Source of the DNA: Caenorhabditis remanei
Taxonomy: Eukaryota > Nematoda > Chromadorea > Rhabditida > Rhabditidae
Reading direction: 5' to 3'
DNA: 64,000 nt
Assembly: GCF_010183535.1 (NCBI RefSeq)
Contig: NC_071332.1
Location: 4,030,001 to 4,094,000 of the forward strand
Made by a program: the position numbers and the translations under genes. Shown here piece after piece: positions 11,335 to 21,306 of the stretch (the stretch's first letter is position 1; the number at the start of each line of letters is the position of its first letter). A model generated the notes under the pieces. The model made no database searches. It was not told where the DNA came from and worked only from the letters and a program-made list of their open reading frames with translations.

Positions 11335-12450
11335 TTACACGTACTCCAGTTTGTGAACTTTTGGGTTTTGACGGTCATCAGGAATTGAAATGGATGTAAC
11401 GATGAGAGTTGGTATCATGAGCTGCACCTCTCTACCGTTTGCCCCTCTAAAGACGGCTGAAATCACGCTATGGATGAGAGCGATCCACACAAATAGAAGG
11501 GATATTCGCGTTGCGGTTCTTTCCTGGAAATAAGATCAGTTTTTTTAAATTGACATTATTATGAAGCTGGGTCAAGCCTTCAAGATTTTCCCGGCGATTT
11601 TTGACAATTATGCCTTTCTCCCCATCGGTCACTCTCATCACCAGTATATTTGCTGAGGACAGTTGTTACAACTGCGCTCCAACGAAATCCCTCCGAGAAA
11701 TGTATGTTTTCCTCTGAGTCACTCAATTGGGTAAGCAGTTTTCTTTGGTTTCGGTAGAGCGCGGTTGTAAAAAGTGTTTCGTGTTAATAAGTAGTATTAC
11801 AAAAAAACTAACCCATAGGTACTTTTGATTATCCATCATTCTAATCTCTTCTTTCAAAATCGAAATTTCTTTTGATTTGGCATCGTTGAATTCCTTCAAT
11901 TGTTCCTTATAAAATACCGAATATTTCTCATTTCCTGATTTTTCCAAATTGAAGACCACTTCTTTAATTTCTTCCCCAATTTCGATATTTTTATCATTCG
12001 CTTTCCTTTCTAATCTGAAATTGTAAGTTTATTTAAATCTGTAGATTCTAAGAATTAGATTCAGCTCACTTCTTTTTTAGTCGTCGCCATTCAAAATAGG
12101 ACATTTGAAAAAGGAACATGAAGTAGAGAACGCAAAAAGCTGCTTTGATCGATCCATCCAGTCCGATACATTGTTCAACGGCTATAAAACATGTGAAGAA
12201 CATAATAAATGACCAGCATATTTTCTGAAAATTTTGGTATTATAAACTTTAATAAAAAATCACAACTTACATCGTTCCGAAATTCCACTATCTCGTCTTC
12301 AAGTTCGTTCTTGTACTGCCTCCATTTCTCGATCAATTCTTTATTACTATCCTCCAACCGGATAATTTCTTTTTCCGTTGGTGTCCAAAATACAGAATTC
12401 AGGGGATTTTCGTATAGGGAATCATTTGAAAGCCGTCGATAATCATACAT
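11335..12450 (-). CDS. C1: subfamily C four-TM coiled-coil protein
   Basis: Minus-strand exons: 12450-12271, 12224-12070, 12014-11813, 11523-11335 (241 aa, phases 0, 2, 0). Starts MYDYRRLSNDSLYENP; an upstream in-frame extension exists, but this start matches the motif of subfamilies B, D and E. The helix LEDSNKELIEKW leads to two membrane segments (CFIAVEQC in the first). The second helix ends YLW. Exon 4 has membrane segment RISLLFVWIALIHSV and tail NPKVHKLEYV. It is divergent from D1. Intron 3 holds a GCGCTCC hairpin repeat. Function unknown. Confidence 0.8.
11660..11775. repeat. GCGCTCC/GAGCGC hairpin repeat in C1 intron 3
   Basis: CAACTGCGCTCCAACGAAAT and the near-inverse TTTCGGTAGAGCGCGGTTG flank a short loop. 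Related hairpins occur at about 22677-22790 (E1 intron 3), 28228-28345 (C2), 42268-42385 (E2), 45338-45405 and 61910-61955. It is a dispersed foldback family found in both the array and the single-copy region. Confidence 0.65.
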
Positions 12451-13449
12451 GGTTATTGAAAAGACTCTGAGAAATCGCAGAATGACAATACCGAACAAAA
12501 AGGAAAGATTGCGTTGCGTAGAAGAGACGCAGACACCTGGACCGCAAGATCTCTGGGCAGGTTTTCTATTTATACACTTCTTGAAGACGTCCGATACTGT
12601 ATGTATACACGAGCGACCCCCACGGGGGGCAAAAGATACGCGGAGAGCGGAAGCAAATCTAATGGCAAAAAGGGGCGCCGGCCATAACTGTTGCCAAAAA
12701 GGTCGCTGAGGCCTGTCGCTACGCATCAGAAACAAAAAACCAGTTTTGAGAGTGTTTCATTGTAATACTGATTGCCTCATCAAAAATTGCACTATTTTGC
12801 ACTGAAATGGGACGTTTTGAGAGAGAAATTATTTTTTCGATATGTAACTTGCTAAGGAGTTCCCGTACAAAAAAGTTGCCAATTAAAAGATGGAGTTATA
12901 TTCTTGGTCTGTTCGATCCATAAAAATTTATTCTGTGGGACAGTTAGTTTTACCATAGCGCTCTCTCAAAGTTTGGCATCTTCAACTGGTAAAGTTAAAA
13001 TATGATAGCTTTTTGGCCGGTACTGTACCATGAAGATGCCATTAAGACAAATATGTTATAACTATTCTTCAAACTGATTTTGAGACTCACAGCCGACAGA
13101 ACATAGTCTACGCTATCGAATACAATAAAACGTGTTCTCTGTAAGACTCAAGCATCCCCTGTATGTAGGGGCGTAGAGCCCACAGGTAAGATAGTGTTTA
13201 CCCAGTTTGTGTGCTTTACCCAGTTTGTGTGCGTAACCCGCTCTTTGCGTTTCTTCACCCTTTGACACTCTCTCGTCTAAACGGGAATCTCCCGAAAACC
13301 GTCTCCAAGTACTATATTCAGACCTGATTCCGTCTAGTTTTTGCGTCTCTTCAACGCATCCAATCATTTATTCTTGCCATCTATAATGATACATTTCCAC
13401 TTTTTTTTTCGATTTTTTCAAACTATAATCATCAAAGTTTTCAGAACCA
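12451..13449. other. Divergent spacer between C1 and D1
   Basis: Contains upstream sequence of both genes, a half copy of the CAGTACCGG element family ending in CCGGTACTGTA near 13031, and a stretch with CTCTCGTCTAAACGG resembling sequence before other B-E genes. A TTTTCAG acceptor-like site lies just before the D1 ATG. No coding exon seen. Confidence 0.5.
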
Positions 13450-15233
13450 ATGTTCGATTATCATCGGTTGACAGTTCTTGATTTACAACCTCTAGTACAT
13501 CTAGATCCAAAGAAATTGACACCAATGAGAATAAAAATTGATCGGTTGGAATCTAGCAATGATAAGTTGGTCAAGGATTGGAAACGGTGCAAAAAAGAGG
13601 TTGGAGAGAAGATGCTCGATTTTTCGCTTTTGGTAAGTAATTTCATTTTGATTTGGAGGATTCAATTGCTGTAAATCCGCTATTGGGTCTGGCGCAACCA
13701 GGCTACATATTATTATATTTGGGGTCAGTAGGAGATTTGGGCCGATTTTTTTCCCGGAGCAACTTCCTTAGGATTAAAGCTAGAAGACTGAAATTTGGCG
13801 GGCATCTGATAGTGAGTTGGCCCACGATAAAACAACTTTACTAACAGGATTCTTTATGGGAGCCCCGCCAGGTAGGGAGGCGCAAAGTTTCCAGTTGACT
13901 AGAGTTATGTCTTGAAACTTTAAATGGGGATGGTGAGATAAGATTTGTTGTATAGTGTTCGAAAGCTATATTCAGTCGGCTGTGAGTTTGAAAATCAGTC
14001 TGAAGAGTGTTTATAACATATTTGTTCATGGCAATCTTAAAATTGCAGAAAATCTTCATGGCAGTCATGTTGCTATACACATGTATCGTGGTTACAGGAG
14101 AAGTAAACCTATGGATCAAAATAAGCCTACCGCGAATGCAAGCAGCTTTGGTTGCTGAGATACTCATTTTCCTTTTTCCAATAGTATATCTTATATTGCG
14201 CCGGCGACAAGTCAAGTGAGCTTTCATTATTAAAAAAACAATATTTGAAACTATTCCAGAGCAGCGATAAAAGCGAAAAATGAAAATATTGAACATGAAG
14301 GAGACATTTCAAGAATAATTTTTGATTCTGAGAGAGAAGATGATGAGCAATATATGATGTTTTATAAAAGACAATTGAAGGAGTTTAATTCTGTCAAATT
14401 GAAAGAAGTCAAGATTTTGGAAGAAGAGATTCGGCTATTGAGAAAAAGGAATTTCCTCTGGGTTGGTGTTTTTTTAGAACTTTTAGAAAAAAATTCTAAC
14501 AATGGAAGTCTTTGGAGACGCCGCTTTCAAACGACCTAAAAAATTGGTTACAGGGATTTTCGACCACGAGAAATCCATTTCTGCAGTCAAAACCTGCTAA
14601 ATGTCTCTGCAAGCCGAGTTATGAGCTCTCAAACTTTTCATATGGTCAAGTTTTTCACATGGTCAAGCCAAGTCGGCCGCATGTACATATGATACCGCGC
14701 TGATCCATTTGTGTTCCTCAGCGGTTTACCTGTGCTCGGGCGGTGCAAAAATGAGAAAATCTTGCGTATACTACTCGCCGATTTGAAATTGCATGTGGAA
14801 AAGCTAAACCATATGAAAAGTTTGAGAGCTTATAACTCGGCTCGCAGAGACATTTAGCAGGTGTTGACTGCAGAAATGGACTCCCCGTAGTTGAAAGTGC
14901 CTATAACCAAATTTATGGGCCGTTTGAAAGTGGCATCTTCAAAGACTTCCCTTGAAGTACATAGTTTTCTACTTTTCTTTTCAGGAAACTACCGGAATGG
15001 GAATACTCGTTTTATCTTTCCTGTTTCATGTCATTCATTTGGTAGTTATAGCTGTCCATACTGGCAAAGACGAAGACATTCTTGAGGTCAGGAGAAACGT
15101 GCCTTTGCTTTTTCCGATGTCACTTGTATGGATTGTTAGATCTTGCCCGTTAGTTCTATTTTCCCCTTGCTTGCTTTATGAGAAATGTTTTCATCGTCGT
15201 AACCGATATACTCATAAATCGGAGGTCGCATAG
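13450..15233 (+). CDS. D1: subfamily D four-TM coiled-coil protein
   Basis: Exons: 13450-13632, 14049-14215, 14260-14461, 14985-15233 (266 aa). N-terminus MFDYHRLTVLDLQPL, helix with RLESSNDKLVKDWKRCKKEV. Exon 2 has two membrane segments, with CIVVTGEVNLW at the end of the first and LRRRQVK after the second. Exon 3 is a charged helix (YKRQLKEFNSVKLKEVKILE) ending FLW. Exon 4 has membrane segment VLSFLFHVIHLVVIAV, then HTGKDEDILEV, a fourth segment and a basic tail FHRRNRYTHKSEVA. The HTGK motif is shared with subfamily B. Intron 3 carries an inverted repeat. Function unknown. Confidence 0.8.
14545..14930. repeat. Inverted repeat in D1 intron 3
   Basis: Left arm (about 14548-14670, with CTCTGCAAGCCGAGTTATGA) and right arm (about 14805-14928, with its inverse) form a foldback. 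The same element is in D2 intron 3 (about 31705-32040), so it predates the block duplication. Confidence 0.7.
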
Positions 15234-15546
15234 TTATTTTTTGTGATTATTTTTTTATGTTGTCATTAATTACGTCTCAGGGATTCATTTGTATTTGCTT
15301 GTAATAGATTGATTAAATAAAACTAACATTTTGACAGAAGGAGTAGCTGTATGAATACCGGGGGCTATAAAACAGGTGTTTTTTCAGTAAAAGGTTGACA
15401 AAAATGGTGAAATTTTGCGAAACTTTCTGATCCGGAAGTCGGAAGTTGATTTCCACGCAAACATTCAAAAACTCCAAAAGAAAAAATCATAAAATCCATG
15501 GAAAATTAGTTTTTGGCTGAAGAAACGCCTATTTTCTGATCTTTTA

Positions 15547-15860
15547 CTAGGAAAGGCTCCCGAGTGATCGTGGAGTTATAGGACGTAACCGATATATTTG
15601 GAAAGCTGAGAAAACACTGATTCCAAATATATATTCAGTTTTGGTCCTCAACGTCTGGTTTTCGAGAAAAAAACTAGGTCAAAGTTTGGACCGTTGACAA
15701 GTCATAACCTTACCGGCGTGTGAAAAATATACGCAACGTGGTACCCCTTGACAGCGGTTCAAGCTTTGAGCTCGTTTTTCTCGAATACCAGACATCGGAG
15801 GCAAAAACCGAATAGATATTTGAAATCAGCGTATGCTCCACAGTTATGGAATGACATAAG
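15547..15860. repeat. CTAGGGAAGG foldback element, right end missing
   Basis: Left end CTAGGAAAGGCTCC, with internal arms around GGAAAGCTGAGAAAACACTG and CGTTTTTCTCGAATACCAGAC. The right terminus seen in other copies (CCTTCCCTAG) is absent; sequence jumps to TGCTCCACAGTTATGG. The matching place in unit 2 (32636-33488) keeps the full element followed by an E-gene fragment. Confidence 0.6.
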
Positions 15861-16843
15861 TCGGAATTAACTTTCCTTATCCGGCAGTCGGAAGTCGGAA
15901 GTCTGAATTCCATGCAACTTTGTTGCTGGTGTTACAATGAATACCGACGATCATATTTGCTTGCTTCCGCCTCTGCGTCTCTTCACCCCTCGAAGCTCTC
16001 TAGTCTAATTGTATACGTCATTTCTCCAAAGAGGTCCTCCCCCCAAAGTATTTAATTCAAAGACCTCCCGGAGGTCTCGTACGCCATGTGTCTGCGTCTA
16101 ATCTATGTCCAGCACTATTTCTTTTGTTGTTGCAACTTGTTATTATTATCGGTTCACGAATTCGTGCCGGAAAGTGTTAAAAGTGCATCTAGTTTATTGG
16201 GAAGTTCGCGGGATGGTCTCGTAGTTGAAAATGATCAAACTCTTTAAGCTTTGATGGTCTGAAAAGAACGGCAAATCAAGTTTTCCGTTTCGAGACAATT
16301 TCGTACAAATTAAATGCGTCTTTAACAACTAGATGCGCCTTTAATAACTCCGGACAAGTGTTAATTTACTACGATTATTCGTCTGCCAATCGATTTTAAA
16401 ACTCTCAAAACTGATAACTTCGGCCAGCGTTGCCCGAGTTGCACCTCTTGTGCTCTCTGCGTCACCCCATCCCTCGGGAGCACTCTATTCTAAGGACGCC
16501 CTCCAATTCCCTCAAGACCTCGTGCCTCATGTGTCTGCGTCTCTTCTAAACATTGTACTATTTCTTTCGCAACTGTTTACAAGTTTACACTTTCCCGTAG
16601 AAATTTTCTACGAGCTTTTGTCTGTCATTGGATTTTTATTTCCAAAAGTCATACGATTTATTAAATAATTCCAAATTAAATCTTACTAAATATCTCACCC
16701 TCAACTTTCATAACTTCTAACATGTGCCCTTGGCATAAATTATAAACTTTTATAAACTTTATCTTGATGTAACATGTCAGTGTATTCCTCTTTCGTTTCG
16801 ACCAACAAATAAATAAAAAATAAATTTCATATTTCCAGAGCCC
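15861..16843. other. D1-B1 spacer
   Basis: Non-coding in my reading. It includes CTCTGCGTC-type stretches typical of the region 5' to B and E genes. At 16189-16202 it holds the empty site (GCATCTAGTTTATTGG) of the element inserted at 33842-34096 in unit 2. An acceptor-like TTTCCAG precedes the B1 ATG. Confidence 0.5.
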
Positions 16844-18165
16844 ATGTCTGATTATCAACGGCTCTCATCGGATGTTTCAGAAACTAAAAAGCCTCCAAAT
16901 TCTGAAGAATTGACACCAAGGAAAAAGGAAATCAAAAAATTGGAGGAGAGCAGTGATGAATACATTAAAAAATGGAAAGAGCACAAGAAGGAAGTGGGAA
17001 AAATGACTGTTGATTTTTGGGGAGCTGTGAGTTTTTATGTTTTTTGTTTTTCAAAAACGAAAAGGATCCGAACCATAATTGTCAGGGTCCGGCCTTTGCC
17101 GGGAGTCGGTCCTTGACAAATATAATACAAACAATCTTGCAGAAAGTATACGTGTCAGTATGTATGATGGGCTTCTGTTGCATAGCTACAAAAGAAGTTT
17201 CCCTATTTGTCACCATGAGTAGCCAGTTGCGTTCAAGTCTTTTCGGCATCTGGATTGTCATTTTCCTATTTCCAATAATCTATCTTTTGATACGTCGACA
17301 ACGAGTAAAGTGGGTTTTTATAGTTGGTATTCCTCATTTAACTTTTGAAAATTGTTTCAGAACAGAAAACAAAGCAAGAAATGAAGACATTGAGTGTGAA
17401 GGAGACATTGGAAAGGTTATTTTCGATTCTGAAAAAGAAGGGAATGAAGAATACGTGGTATTTTATATGGATCAATTGATGAAGTTTAATGATGTAAAAT
17501 CGAAAGAAGTTTCGATTTTGGAGGAAGAGGTCCGGCTAATGAGAGAGAAGAATATCCGCTGGGTTAGTAATTTTGATCACTTTCTTTCTGAAAAATTTCA
17601 GAGATTTAAAATATTATGCGACTGAAAGAGTGTGTAGATATACAGTACCGGTCAAAAGTGTATCAAGTTTTCTTTTTCAAAAAAGTTGTTAACAACAAGA
17701 ATGCTCTATCTTTCTTATGTATGATCCATTGAAAAATTAGTTTGTGGGACAATCAGAATTACTATGACAGGTTTTCAAAGTTGGCCGTTTTCAGCTACAA
17801 AAAACTATATTTTTGTCCTACACAAGCTTTGTGAAAATTAAAACTGTGTAATACAAAAAGACACAACCGAGAAATGTGATTTTCAGGAAATAACCGCAAT
17901 CTCAATACTCGCGGCATCCTGCTGGATTTGCTCAATTCATATGGCTTTGATAGCACTCCACACTGGCAAAGAAAAGGACATTAAAGATGCGGAGAGTCAG
18001 CACGTAGCGACTGCTCAAGTTTCTTTATTAGCTTTGCAGAAAGTCATGCCTTACATCTCTTATATATGTTGTGCCCCTTGCTCTCTGTTCAGTGCTTGCA
18101 GTCGTTCAATTCATCGCTGCTGGACCCGTCGAAATCAGATAATTCACAAATTGCAGCATGTATAG
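16844..18165 (+). CDS. B1: subfamily B four-TM coiled-coil protein
   Basis: Exons: 16844-17026, 17143-17309, 17361-17562, 17887-18165 (276 aa, phases 0, 2, 0). Starts MSDYQRLSSDVSETKK. Helix 1 (about aa 24-58) includes LTPRKKEIKKLEES and KEVGKMTVDFW. Exon 2 has membrane segment 1 with MMGFCCIATKEVSLF, segment 2 IVIFLFPIIYLLI, then RRQRVK. Helix 2 (about 118-183) contains YMDQLMKFNDVKSKEVSILE and ends RW. Exon 4 has WICSIHMALIALHTGKEKD, a Cys-rich fourth segment (CCAPCSLFSACS) and a basic tail (TRRNQIIHKLQHV). Function unknown. Confidence 0.82.
17643..17730. repeat. Solo end of a CAGTACCGG element in B1 intron 3
   Basis: TACAGTACCGGTCAAAA at 17641 matches the terminus of the full elements at 24255-24763 and 58990-59441. 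No matching right end is found before exon 4, so this is a fragment; its right limit is approximate. Confidence 0.55.
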
Positions 18166-18243
18166 TAACCTCATTATGCCATTTTTTGTAACATCATGCA
18201 TTCTACCTTATCCAATATTCTACCTCATCAAATATTTTCTCAG

Positions 18244-18315
18244 GTAATGTAATTAAGACTCTCTTCTGTCTTTCATGATTTCTTACATTTTACCTCTTTT
18301 TCAATTTATTCTCAG
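18244..18315 (+). promoter_or_regulatory. Possible spliced 3'-UTR module after B1
   Basis: About 80 bases after the B1 stop, CTCAG is followed by GTAATGTAATTAAG. Seventy-two bases later comes ATTTATTCTCAG before GGACTATGAATC, and then AATAAAG-like poly(A) sequence. The block recurs after B2 (20596-20665), E1 (about 23056-23128), the 25-kb B fragment (25361-25432), B3, B5 and E2. It reads like a small intron in the 3'-UTR, but could instead be a conserved UTR element; no transcript evidence is available here. Confidence 0.4.
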
Positions 18316-18841
18316 GGACTATGAATCATTTGTATTTGTTTGTGATGTATTTTTCAAAAAATATGATAAAGTCTATATCCGTTAATTTTTTAATCTAAAA
18401 TTGTTATGAACGGCCAAAAATGTTCGAAGACTATGAAGGCAAACCCTAAAATTGTTTTCCAGCAAAGCGTCGTGGTGGCCTAGAACTCCCAACGTTTTCG
18501 GCAAATGTCTAGAACCCACAGATCACAACAAGAGCGACCTAGAAATCATACTGAAAACTTTCGGCCAGCACAAATATTATTCAATTGTCATGAGAGACGC
18601 GAAGTTGAGAACTTCGGCCAGCATTGCCCGAGTTGTGCTCTCTGAGTCTCTCTAGCCCTTGGGTGCACTCTAGTCTATGCACGCCTTCCAATTCTTTCAA
18701 GACCTCGTGCGTCATGTGACTCCGTCTCTTCTACACACTGTACTCTTTCTTTTGCAATTCGTTACTAGGCTACACTTTCTACGAGCTTTCGTCTGTCAAT
18801 CGATTTTTCAAAAGTCATACTATTCCATATTTTCAGAACCC
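18316..18841. other. B1-B2 spacer
   Basis: Contains the B1 poly(A) region and then sequence upstream of B2 (CTTCGGCCAGCATTGCCCGA, GTGCTCTCTGAGTCTC) that recurs before B3 and B5, with an almost identical copy at 25433-25958. TTTTCAGAACCC before the B2 ATG looks like a trans-splice or 5'-UTR acceptor. Confidence 0.55.
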
Positions 18842-20540
18842 ATGCATGATCATCAGCGGCTCTCATCAGACGTTTCAGAGACTGAAAAACCTCAAAATCA
18901 TAAAGAATTGACACCAAGGGAAGTGGAAATCAAAAAATTGGAGGAGAGCAGTGATGGATACATTAAAGAATGGAAAGAGCTCAAGAAGGAAGTGGGAAAA
19001 ATGACTGTTGATTTTTGGGCATTTGTAAGTTTTTTTGTTTTTTTGTTCTTTAACAAAAAAAAATGTTGTGTAGGAACGCCTACGTAAAACCCTGGCCCTC
19101 TTTATTTTAAGTATTCATTTCCCGAATTTCTTCCACCGTGTAGTCCTTTCGGACAAAATAAATTCTTTTTATTTTTCGATTCCTCGTTGTTCAACAAAAT
19201 TTCGCGTTTTCTCATTAATATCGTAAAAAAAAAGAGAGAAAAAACACGAAATTTTGTTGAAAAAAGCAAGAAAACGAGGAATCGAGAAATAAAAAGAAAT
19301 AATTTTGTCCGAGAGGACTACACGGGTGCGAAAATTCGCGTGGGAACACTCTTCCACGAAGGTTCCTTTTGAGCCGGGAAAACGCGAATTTAGAGCGTTT
19401 AGAGCAATTTTTAGCACATTCTCCAATGATGAAAGTTACTCAGAATTTTCTGAAGTATCAGAATCTGAAATAAAAATATATGACTTCAGTCCGCTTTTAA
19501 AAAAGATATAAGTAAAGAACCACATCGAGCCGTCTCTCTTCGAATAGCAAAGTAGCATAATCCGAGCCAAAGTTGTCAAGGTCCGGTCCTCGACAAATAT
19601 GATCCAAAAATTCTTGCAGAAAGCATGTTTTACATTCTGCATGATGCTCGTCTGTGGCATGGCTATAAAAGAAGTTTCCCTATGTATCACCATGAGTCCA
19701 CGGTTGTTAGGAAACCTTTTGGTCGGCCAGTTTGTCATCAGCCTATTTCCATTTGTATATTTTTTAATACGTCGACGACAAGTAAAGTGAGTTTTTATAG
19801 TTGCTGTGCCAAATAAATCTTTTGAAAATTGTTTCAGAGCAGAAATTAAGGCAAAAAATGAAGATATTGAATGTGAAGGAGACATTGGAAAGATTCTTTT
19901 CGATTCTGAAAAAAAAGGGAATGAAGAATACGTGGTATTTTATATGGATCAATTGATGAAGTTTAATGATGTCAAATCAAAAGAAGTTTCGATTTTAGAA
20001 GAAGAGATCCGGCTATTGAAGGAAAAGAATATCCGCTGGGTTAGTTCTTTTAATCACTTTCTGTCTGAAAAAATTCAGATATTCGAGAATGAAGATCAAA
20101 TCTAAAGCTCCAATATTGTATTTGACACTGGTGATTCCTGTAGAATTATAGTAACTCTCCAGGAAAAAAGATTTCAGCTACAAAAAAACTAAATATTTGT
20201 TCTACTCAAATTTCAAGAAAATTGAAACTGTAGGATATAAATATACCCAACCGAGAAATATGATTTTCAGGAAATAACCGTATACACAATATGCGCTATA
20301 ACCTTGTGGATTTGTTTCATTCACGCGACGTTGATTGCTTTCCACACTGGCAAACAGGAAGACATTAGAGATGCGAAGGGTCTTGTCCTAGGGACTATTA
20401 TGATAACTTTTATGTTCTTAATCAGAGTTGTTCCTTACATTTCTTGTGCTCCTTGCTCTCTGTTCAGTGCTTGCTGTCGATCAATTCGTGGGTACTGGAC
20501 CCGTCGAAACCGGATAGCTCACAAATTGCAGAATCTATAG
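18842..20540 (+). CDS. B2: subfamily B four-TM coiled-coil protein
   Basis: Exons: 18842-19024, 19620-19786, 19838-20039, 20271-20540 (273 aa). Starts MHDHQRLSSDVSETEK; helix 1 ends MTVDFWAF. Exon 2 has CMMLVCGMAIKEVSLC and ends RRRQVK. Helix 2 has YMDQLMKFNDVKSKEVSILE and ends RW. Exon 4 begins EITVYTICAITLWICFIHA, then HTGKQEDIRDAKG, a fourth segment with CAPCSLFSACC and the tail TRRNRIAHKLQNL. Intron 1 carries a MITE-like hairpin. Its exon 1 was duplicated at 25959-26141. Function unknown. Confidence 0.8.
19136..19325. mobile_element. Hairpin MITE in B2 intron 1
   Basis: Left end CCGTGTAGTCCTTTCGGACA and right end GTCCGAGAGGACTACACGG are inverses, with long matching arms (TTTTTCGATTCCTCG and CGAGGAATCGAGAAA) and a short A-rich loop. 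The duplicated block at 25.0-26.4 kb contains its left arm but is cut before the right end. Confidence 0.7.
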
Positions 20541-21306
20541 ATATCCCTTGTAACCTCTTTATACGATATTTCTACCTTGTTCAATTTATTCTCAGGTTAT
20601 GTAATTAAGACCCTCTTCTGTCTTTCATGATTTCTTACATTTTACCTCTTTCAATTTATTCTCAGGGACTATTTGTATTCAGTTGTGATGCATTTTTCGA
20701 AAAATATAATAAAGTCAACATTGTGAATGTATACATTATGCATAAAGTTAGGGCATAAAGTCATGCAAGAAAAAGCATGTATTTCAAGGGAGTATTACTA
20801 GAGAACAGACAATTGGACCATTAAAATATGTAAGATAAGAGATAGTTACAATGAAAAGACCGGGCTGAAAAAACTAAAGAACTGTGCCAGGATGACTAAC
20901 TTTTTAGAATTTCATAGTTGAAAGAGTTCTGTTAATAAGAAAATGATTTAGTTTTTTAGTTTTGTTACATTCGTTTATTTTTCAATCTAAAATTGTTATA
21001 AACGGTCAAAACTGTTCGGAGACTTCAAAGCCAAAACTACAGGTATTTTTCAGCACAATCAAAACTGTTCGCGCCTCATTTTGCCTCACTATGTATCAGA
21101 TTTACCCCCTCTTTTTGCGTATCTTTACCCCGCGGGAATCTCTCGTTTACACATTAAGTCTAGGATATCTCTAAGGTCTAAATGAATACAAAGACCAGTA
21201 CGGAGACCTTCGTCTCCGTCTCTTCTACGCATTACAATCTTACCGTTCAATCTGGACCACTTGTTATTAGTTTGTATACGATTTCTCACAGTTTATTTCA
21301 GAATCC
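20541..21306. other. B2-E1 spacer
   Basis: Holds the B2 3'-UTR module and poly(A)-like sequence, then AT-rich spacer and E1 upstream sequence (CTCTCGTTTACACA, CTCCGTCTCTTCTACGC). The matching spacer before E2 (40108-40888) carries an extra inverted repeat at about 40527-40660. No coding exon seen. Confidence 0.5.

Noticed and set aside
12451..12735. In-frame N-terminal extension of C1 (about 95 codons)
   Set aside because: C2 has a different and shorter extension. The MYDYRRL start matches D and E genes, and an acceptor-like site lies just upstream of it.
13841..14296. 151-codon minus-strand open frame over D1 exon 2
   Set aside because: It is the antisense shadow of D1 exon 2 and its introns. 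The plus-strand model agrees with D2 and the family exon pattern.
19187..19511. Charged open frames such as KKREKTRN on both strands in B2 intron 1
   Set aside because: They arise from the hairpin MITE at 19136-19325, and the intron is bounded by good splice sites in the B-family pattern.
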